A stretch of 11,322 bases of DNA from Bacteroidales bacterium (GTDB taxonomy: Bacteria; Bacteroidota; Bacteroidia; Bacteroidales; UBA7960): the NCBI GenBank assembly GCA_003451785.1, contig DMJL01000231.1, forward strand, positions 1 through 11,322, written 5' to 3'. The stretch's first letter is position 1, and each line of letters starts with the position of its first letter. Both the position numbers and the translations under genes were made by a program. This document shows, piece by piece, positions 5,962 to 11,322 of this stretch. The notes beneath the pieces are model-generated. The model saw only the letters and a program-made list of their open reading frames with translations. It did not search any database and was not told the DNA's origin.

Positions 5962-5994
5962 GCAAATTTACTTTTCCCAAAAAAATATTGCCCA

Positions 5995-6762
5995 ATGGAC
6001 GATATAATATTTCAGCTTCATAAAATCAAAGAACAAGGCAGGCCGTTTGTGCTTTGCATAGTTACCGATACCGAAGGTTCCACCCCCCGCAAAGAAGGCG
6101 CTAAAATGGTTGTGTTCGACGAAGGTCACATTATGGGCACCGTAGGCGGCGGAGCCATCGAAAGGAAGGCCATTGCCGACGCACGGGAGTTTTTGAAAAG
6201 CGGCAAACCCCGCCATATCCATTACGAGCTTGAGGAGGATGTGAGTATGATTTGTGGCGGACGCGTTAGCATCTATTTCGAACCCATACAAACCAATCTG
6301 AACCTCTACATTTTCGGTGCAGGCCATGTGGGTCGCGAAGTGGGTTTGTATGCATCCGGTCTTGGTTTCAAGGTGCATTTTGTGGATAACCGTCCCGAAA
6401 TTTACAGCGAATTCCCGAGTGATTATGCAGAATGTATGGCAGGCGATTATCTGGAGTTAGCCAATAGCATTCCGTTCACTCCACGCGATTTTGGGGTGAT
6501 TACCACCCAGGGGCACGCCTTCGATGCCGTATTGTTAGAGGCCTTAGCCCCAAAAGGGTTACTCTACCTGGGCATGATAGGCAGCAAACGCAAGGTCGGC
6601 GAAACATTTGCAAAAATCTTAGAGGGCGGAAAGGTGTCCAAAGAACAGCTCGAAAAGGTGAATACACCTATTGGAATCCCTTTTCATGCAGAAACCCCGC
6701 GCGAAATAGCCATTAGTATCATGGCAAAAATTATTGATGTAAAAAACCAGAACCATTTATAA
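5995..6762 (+). CDS. xdhC: XdhC-family molybdenum cofactor chaperone
   Basis: This 255-residue protein has the two domains of XdhC. The N-terminal part carries EGSTPRKEG (27-35), GTVGGGAIE (48-56) and the conserved C87 in ICGG, the cysteine that binds the cofactor in studied XdhC proteins. The C-terminal Rossmann domain starts with FGAGHVG (106-112) and includes TTQGHAFD and GMIGSKRK. XdhC binds the molybdenum cofactor, helps its sulfuration and inserts it into the Mo subunit; it is not part of the finished enzyme. I start it at ATG 5995. The frame is open to a TTG at 5959, but that codon lies inside a TAnnTTTG promoter element and the added residues are not family-like. Its stop TAA overlaps the ATG of xdhA by one base (TAATG), so the two are translationally coupled. 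Confidence 0.93.
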   Translation: MDDIIFQLHKIKEQGRPFVLCIVTDTEGSTPRKEGAKMVVFDEGHIMGTVGGGAIERKAIADAREFLKSGKPRHIHYELEEDVSMICGGRVSIYFEPIQTNLNLYIFGAGHVGREVGLYASGLGFKVHFVDNRPEIYSEFPSDYAECMAGDYLELANSIPFTPRDFGVITTQGHAFDAVLLEALAPKGLLYLGMIGSKRKVGETFAKILEGGKVSKEQLEKVNTPIGIPFHAETPREIAISIMAKIIDVKNQNHL

Positions 6763-8222
6763 TGGCTGATGTGCTAAAGTTTGTTTTGGATGACCGAGTG
6801 GTGGCAATTGACTTTTCCAAAGAGACTTTTCGTCCGTCAACCACTGTGCTGAATTATTTGCGCTCTATGCCCCACCATCTCGGGGTGAAGGAAGGCTGTG
6901 CCGAAGGCGATTGTGGAGCTTGCACTGTAGTGTTGGGCGAACTGGACGAGAACCATACCATTCGCTACAAAGCAGTTGACTCATGCCTGCTATTCCTTGC
7001 GTCCATACATGGTAAGCATTTGGTAACAATAGAAAATCTGGTTGTGCGCAACGGACACGAACTCAGGCTGCATCCAGTGCAGCAGGCTCTGGTGGACAAC
7101 CACGGGAGCCAGTGTGGCTTTTGTACTCCCGGTGTGGTGATGTCGCTTTTTTCGTTATACAAATCCGACAAACTTCCCACCCGCAAAAACCTGACCGACA
7201 GCCTGGCTGGAAATCTTTGCCGTTGCACCGGCTATCAGCCAATTATGGATGCAGCTGTGCAATGTTGTAAGGAACGAATGCCCGACCAGTTCGACGAAAA
7301 TCGAGAAGCTATTGTTAAAGTGCTTATGGAAATTAAGTCAGAAGGGGAGTCCCTAAGCATCGAAAGTATGGTGCAACGGTATCTGCTTCCTGCCAACTTA
7401 CAGGAAGCGATGAAACTTCGGGCTCAGTTTCCCAAAGCTAAAATTATTGCCGGTGCCACCGATACGGCCATCAGGCAAAACAAAACCCATGAGTATCTGC
7501 AGGAGATCTTGGATTTATCGCACATCAGCGAACTTGAAGAGGTACAGGTAACCGACAAAGGCGTGTTTATAGGTGCTGGTGTTAAGATTGAAAAACTAAA
7601 GGAGGTAGCTTCGGAGCATTTGAAGCACCTGTTGCCAATATTGGATGTATTTGCTTCGCAACAAATAAGGAATGTTGCCACCGTTGGCGGGAACATAGTT
7701 ACAGCATCGCCTGTTGGCGACCTTATTCCGCCACTGATTGCCCTAAAATCAGTGGTTGAGTTGACTTCTGAGATAGGTAAACGGCAACTCGACCTAGAAC
7801 AGTTCATTACGGGATACCGTCAAACTAACCTCCAACCTGATGAACTGCTTACAGGCGTATTCATTCCTAAAATGCCAGCAGACTTACATTTCTTCGTAGA
7901 AAAAGTATCCACGCGTCGCGACCTCGATATATCAACGGTTTCCCTTTCTGTAGCATTAAAAACAAATGGAGAAGGCATAGTTGTGGATGCTGTGGTGGTG
8001 CTTGGCGGCATGGCCGAGCGACCCAAAAGAGCATTGTTGGTTGAAAGGGATTTGATTGGTAAACTTTTGAATTGGGAAACCGCAAAAGAAGTTGCTGCAA
8101 TGCTAGAAAAAGAGTTCTCGCCCATTTCCGATGCCCGGAGTACATGGCAATACCGTGCATTAGCAGCCCGAAATCTGCTGCTGAAGGCATTTGAGCATTT
8201 CATTGCCATTAAGAAAAACTGA
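6762..8222 (+). CDS. xdhA: Xanthine dehydrogenase small subunit, 2Fe-2S and FAD domains
   Basis: This 486-residue electron-transfer subunit carries electrons from the Mo site to NAD. The plant-ferredoxin-type cluster uses C46, C51, C54 and C75. The second cluster, in a four-helix domain, uses C118, C121 (QCGFC), C153 and C155 (NLCRCTGY). All eight ligands are present. A linker leads to the FAD domain, with IIAGATDTA near 225-234 and RNVATVGGNIVTASPVGD near 302-320, then the CO-dehydrogenase-type flavoprotein C-terminal domain. Fusion of iron-sulfur and FAD domains in one chain matches bacterial XdhA of the Rhodobacter capsulatus type. Enzymes of the CO dehydrogenase type usually have them separate. 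It overlaps xdhC by one base and precedes xdhB by 7 bases, so the subunits should be made together in the cytoplasm. Confidence 0.95.
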   Translation: MADVLKFVLDDRVVAIDFSKETFRPSTTVLNYLRSMPHHLGVKEGCAEGDCGACTVVLGELDENHTIRYKAVDSCLLFLASIHGKHLVTIENLVVRNGHELRLHPVQQALVDNHGSQCGFCTPGVVMSLFSLYKSDKLPTRKNLTDSLAGNLCRCTGYQPIMDAAVQCCKERMPDQFDENREAIVKVLMEIKSEGESLSIESMVQRYLLPANLQEAMKLRAQFPKAKIIAGATDTAIRQNKTHEYLQEILDLSHISELEEVQVTDKGVFIGAGVKIEKLKEVASEHLKHLLPILDVFASQQIRNVATVGGNIVTASPVGDLIPPLIALKSVVELTSEIGKRQLDLEQFITGYRQTNLQPDELLTGVFIPKMPADLHFFVEKVSTRRDLDISTVSLSVALKTNGEGIVVDAVVVLGGMAERPKRALLVERDLIGKLLNWETAKEVAAMLEKEFSPISDARSTWQYRALAARNLLLKAFEHFIAIKKN

Positions 8223-8229
8223 AAAAGCC

Positions 8230-10545
8230 ATGAGCAAAACGATTCCACACGAAAGTGCCATAATGCATGTAACCGGAGAAGCGGTTTATGTTGGCGATTT
8301 TTCTCCGGCCACACGGGTGCTGCATGGCAGGGTTGTTTACAGCCCACGCTGCCATGCCCGTATTATCGGCTACGATCTCTCCCAAGCACGCAAGGTGAAA
8401 GGCGTACATGCCGTTTTGGATTATACCGCTATACCCGGGCTCAACCAAATGAATCCCGTGAAGCACGACGAGCCTTGCTTAGCCGAAGGCGTGGTGCATT
8501 GCGTGGGGCAGGCTATGTTCCTTATTGCTGCCGATAGCGATGAGATTGCCTTTGAAGCAGAGAAGAAGATTACCATTACTTACGAAGACCTTGAGCCAAT
8601 TCTTACTATCAGCGACGCTAAAAATAAAGGAAACCTGTTGATTCCCCCAAGGGTTTATGAAATGGGTTCGCCCGATGATGTTATTCTCAAAGCAGCCAAT
8701 GTTCTTCGTGGCTCACTGAAAACCGGCGCTCAGGAGCATTGGTATTTAGAAACCCAAGGTGCATTGTGCGTGCCCGGCGAGAATCGCGAAATGACCGTTT
8801 ATGCATCGTCGCAAAACCCCACCGAAACCCAGATGGTAGTTGCCGAGGTTTTGGGATTGCAAGCCAATCAGGTGGTTTGTGAAGTGAAACGCTTAGGCGG
8901 CGGTTTTGGAGGCAAGGAGAGTCAGGGGAACCATGTGGCTGCATGGGCTGCACTACTCGCCCAAGTAACCCGCCAGGCTGTGAGAATTCAGCTCTTTCGC
9001 GACGACGACCAGAAGATCACCGGCAAACGCCACCGTTTCGAGTCGGACTATACCATTGGTTTCGACAACGATGGTCGTATCATGGCGTATATTGTGGATC
9101 TCAATTCCGATGCGGGTTGGTGTGCCGACCTGTCGGTCCCCATTATGGAACGGGCCATGTTTCATGCCGAAAATGCTTACTACATCCCCCATGTTCGTAT
9201 TACGGGCAATATCTGGAAAACCAACCTGCCCTCGAACACGGCTTTCAGAGGGTTTGGCGGGCCACAGGGAATGGCGGTCATGGAAAATATAATTGACCAG
9301 ATAGCCCGTTTTCTAAAGAAAGACCCATTGGAAATAAGGCAGCGCAATTTTTATGGTATAGATGACCGTAATCTTACTCCGTATGGTCAGGTATTGAAAA
9401 ACAACAGATTGCATATTATCGCCGAGCGCATCATAAGCAAAACCCAATATGCAGAACGCCGCAAAAAAGTGGATGCTTTCAATATGTTGCATGCAAATGT
9501 GAAAAGGGGACTGGCATGTACTCCGGTAAAATTCGGTATTTCGTTTACCACATCGTTTCTAAATCAGGCAGGGGCACTTGTTTTGCTCTACAAGGATGGA
9601 AGCCTTTTGGTAAATCACGGAGGAACGGAGATGGGGCAGGGGCTTCATACCAAAATTCTTCAGATTGCCGCTGCCGAGATGGGATTACCGGAAGAGAGCG
9701 TAAAAGTGAATGCCACCAATACGGCAAAAGTCCCCAACACTTCGCCCACGGCAGCATCTTCAGGTACCGATATGAATGGGATGGCCGTGAAGGATGCCAT
9801 TGACAAACTGAAAAAGCGGCTGCGCCCATTGGCTCTGAAGATGCTTCAAAACAAATATGGGGATATTGTAAATGGCGAGCTTGTTTTTGAAGATGGCAAA
9901 GTGTTTTTTGAGGGTGAAGCACTCAAATGTATTTCAATTGCAGAATTGGCAGATAGGGCGCATTTAGAAAGGATCAGTCTAAGCGCAACCGGCTTTTATG
10001 CAACTCCCGAAGTGCATTTCGACCGTTCAACAGGCAAAGGACATCCATTTTATTATTTTGCTTATGGGATGTCAGTCTCCGAGGTGGAGGTTGACCTGCT
10101 CACAGGGCGAAGTCGGGCGGTAAGCGTCGAAATCGTTCACGATGTTGGCGATTCCATCAACCCGGCCATTGATAAAGGTCAGATTTACGGAGCCTTCATT
10201 CAGGGTTTGGGTTGGTGTACCACCGAAGTTATCCGCTGGGACGATAAAGGAAACCTTTTGAACCATTCGCCCGACACCTACAAAATACCCACTTTGGGCG
10301 ATACTCCCGAGTATTTTGAGGTAGAACTCCTGCAAGGCGCACCTAATCCCGAAGCTATCCATCGCAGCAAGGCTGTTGGAGAGCCTCCCTTTATGTTGGC
10401 ACTTTCGGCCTGGTTGGCAATCAAAGATGCCATATCGGCCAGTGGTAATCACCAGATTGAACCATCGTTTGCGTTGCCCGCCAGCAACGAAGTGGTGGCA
10501 CTTTCGGTGGAGGAGATTAGGAAGCAATTAGCAACCACGCATTAA
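8230..10545 (+). CDS. xdhB: Xanthine dehydrogenase molybdenum subunit
   Basis: This 771-residue molybdenum-binding subunit hydroxylates the purine ring. By alignment to bovine xanthine oxidoreductase, all key Mo-site residues can be found. Q195 in QNPTETQ corresponds to bovine Q767, E230 in GGGFGGKE to E802, and R308 in IMERAMF to R880. F342 in FRGFGGPQG corresponds to F914, F439 and T440 in GISFTTSF to F1009 and T1010, and E718 in VGEPPF to the catalytic base E1261. The spacing E230-R308 equals the bovine spacing exactly (78). E802 and R880 together are typical of enzymes acting on hypoxanthine or xanthine, and they differ in aldehyde and CO oxidases. I start at ATG 8230, 7 bases after the xdhA stop. 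A longer frame begins with TTG at 8191 inside xdhA and adds 13 residues of no family character. A full-length, apparently functional gene. Confidence 0.95.
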   Translation: MSKTIPHESAIMHVTGEAVYVGDFSPATRVLHGRVVYSPRCHARIIGYDLSQARKVKGVHAVLDYTAIPGLNQMNPVKHDEPCLAEGVVHCVGQAMFLIAADSDEIAFEAEKKITITYEDLEPILTISDAKNKGNLLIPPRVYEMGSPDDVILKAANVLRGSLKTGAQEHWYLETQGALCVPGENREMTVYASSQNPTETQMVVAEVLGLQANQVVCEVKRLGGGFGGKESQGNHVAAWAALLAQVTRQAVRIQLFRDDDQKITGKRHRFESDYTIGFDNDGRIMAYIVDLNSDAGWCADLSVPIMERAMFHAENAYYIPHVRITGNIWKTNLPSNTAFRGFGGPQGMAVMENIIDQIARFLKKDPLEIRQRNFYGIDDRNLTPYGQVLKNNRLHIIAERIISKTQYAERRKKVDAFNMLHANVKRGLACTPVKFGISFTTSFLNQAGALVLLYKDGSLLVNHGGTEMGQGLHTKILQIAAAEMGLPEESVKVNATNTAKVPNTSPTAASSGTDMNGMAVKDAIDKLKKRLRPLALKMLQNKYGDIVNGELVFEDGKVFFEGEALKCISIAELADRAHLERISLSATGFYATPEVHFDRSTGKGHPFYYFAYGMSVSEVEVDLLTGRSRAVSVEIVHDVGDSINPAIDKGQIYGAFIQGLGWCTTEVIRWDDKGNLLNHSPDTYKIPTLGDTPEYFEVELLQGAPNPEAIHRSKAVGEPPFMLALSAWLAIKDAISASGNHQIEPSFALPASNEVVALSVEEIRKQLATTH

Positions 10546-10549
10546 GGTT

Positions 10550-11322
10550 TTAATCCTGCCTAAGTTGCACCGGGTCGAAGGTTAAAATGAGTTTCCAAGC
10601 TTTTTGCAGCCTTTTTTGTGCAATAAGGTTTCGTATTTCGCGATGAAAATATTCCTGTCGAAGCTCGGGCGATAAGGATTCAATAGTTCGCAAAATGTCG
10701 CTATAATAATCGGATGCAGCAAATTCATCCAAACTGATTGACTCGGGAATTACAGTTTCACTTGCAAGTTGCGCAAGTTCATCGCCTGTAAGCAGTTTGC
10801 TTCGTTTAATGAAGTTGGGCAGGGCACTGAAGCCTACCGGCAAACCCGTATCGGGCAAAGGAATGTCGAAAACCGAACTTTCTTCAACCCGCGAATATCC
10901 AAATCCGCCCAATCTGCCAACCAATCCCAAGCCTGCTGAGTTCACCTTGTTGTTGGGGAGCAGACCACTCGATGCAATATGCATCACCAATGCCTCCATT
11001 ATGATAAGGTTAGCAGCTCCGGGAGAATTCCCCAATGATTTTATTTCTAAAAGCTTGCACTCAAATTGCACCGGGCTTTCCTTTACTCTTGGTGGTTGCA
11101 CTCGTTCTGATGGAATGGGAGTAAGTCCGGATTTTTCAAATTCATTCACCCCCTTCGGATACTCAAGTCCTGTTAATGCCATTTGTCGTGCCATATTGTA
11201 ATTCACCAGATTCACTACCGCTTCGCCGGTTTCTCTGATGTTGGCTAAAGAGTCTTTCTCAGGAATATTACCACGGCGGATGTTGGCCGAAAAAATCAGC
11301 ACAGGAGGTGTGGCACTGAAAA
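10550..11322 (-). CDS. Flavin-reductase-family protein, 5' end outside window
   Basis: This is partial: 256 residues and the stop are visible. The frame stays open to the right edge, where it reads FSATPPVLIFSAN, the start of the flavin reductase-like split-barrel domain in which a PP turn precedes the FMN-binding strand. A GTG at 11300-11302 is an internal valine, not a start. The domain continues through DSLANIRETGEAVVNLV, YPKGVNEFEKSGL and a VQFECKLLEI strand, then GLVGRLGGFGYSR. After it comes about 100 residues, mostly charged and helical, without a motif I know; such a tail is usual in longer Bacteroidota members. It probably binds FMN, but the substrate is unknown. The gene runs toward xdhB with only 4 bases between the stop codons, so it is not part of the xdh operon, and no terminator fits between them. 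Confidence 0.85.
   Translation of the reverse strand, partial: FSATPPVLIFSANIRRGNIPEKDSLANIRETGEAVVNLVNYNMARQMALTGLEYPKGVNEFEKSGLTPIPSERVQPPRVKESPVQFECKLLEIKSLGNSPGAANLIIMEALVMHIASSGLLPNNKVNSAGLGLVGRLGGFGYSRVEESSVFDIPLPDTGLPVGFSALPNFIKRSKLLTGDELAQLASETVIPESISLDEFAASDYYSDILRTIESLSPELRQEYFHREIRNLIAQKRLQKAWKLILTFDPVQLRQD

Noticed and set aside
5959..5994. TTG start for xdhC
   Set aside because: The codon is part of a TAnnTTTG promoter element and ATG 5995 gives the family-like N-terminus.
8191..8229. TTG start for xdhB
   Set aside because: It lies within the xdhA coding sequence; ATG 8230 follows the xdhA stop by 7 bases and gives the expected length.
7820..8347. 175-residue minus-strand open frame across the xdhA/xdhB junction
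   Set aside because: It is antisense to two well-supported genes, has no recognisable domain, and fits a shadow frame.

Overview
The window looks like chromosome from a member of the Bacteroidota, probably Bacteroidales or a relative. Several intergenic regions carry the phylum-type -7 promoter element TAnnTTTG (TACCTTTG at 1596 and 4490, TACATTTG at 5307 and 5954). Start codons mostly lack a Shine-Dalgarno purine run. A YtrA-type GntR/ABC operon with a GIN-domain envelope protein is also a typical Bacteroidota arrangement. The standard genetic code is used.

Layout. Positions 1-567 hold no intact gene, only decayed-looking reading frames and small palindromes. Positions 568-1080 (minus) hold a broken HEPN-domain gene: one continuous frame of 170 codons before its stop, interrupted by two in-frame TAA codons, with the HEPN RNxxxH motif surviving downstream of the stops. 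Positions 1081-1640 are non-coding, with an attC-like nested inverted repeat, a REP-like palindrome cluster, and the promoter and probable operator of the next operon. Positions 1643-4434 (plus) are a tight operon: ABC ATPase, six-helix membrane partner, short GntR/YtrA-type repressor and membrane-anchored GIN (DUF2807) protein. Positions 4647-5265 (plus) are an AT-rich MNT/HEPN (MntA/HepT-type) toxin-antitoxin pair overlapping by 8 bases. Positions 5342-10545 (plus) are a molybdenum hydroxylase cluster: a MobA/MocA-like nucleotidyltransferase, XdhC chaperone, XdhA (2Fe-2S plus FAD) and XdhB (molybdenum subunit). At the right edge a flavin-reductase-family gene runs convergently and is cut by the window end.

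How the genes work together. The nucleotidyltransferase is expected to finish the molybdenum cofactor, XdhC to carry and insert it, and XdhAB to oxidise a purine. Every Mo-site residue known from xanthine dehydrogenase can be aligned in XdhB, so hypoxanthine or xanthine is the best substrate guess. The ABC operon is probably repressed by its own GntR protein through the inverted repeat just downstream of its promoter. The two HEPN genes, one dead and one apparently intact, are AT-rich pieces on either side of the ABC operon and are probably acquired.

I found no CRISPR array, no intact insertion sequence, no tRNA or rRNA, and no clearly new multi-gene system. The most unusual items are the doubly interrupted HEPN pseudogene, the unexplained structured DNA at its two ends, and the GIN protein in the GntR-controlled ABC operon.
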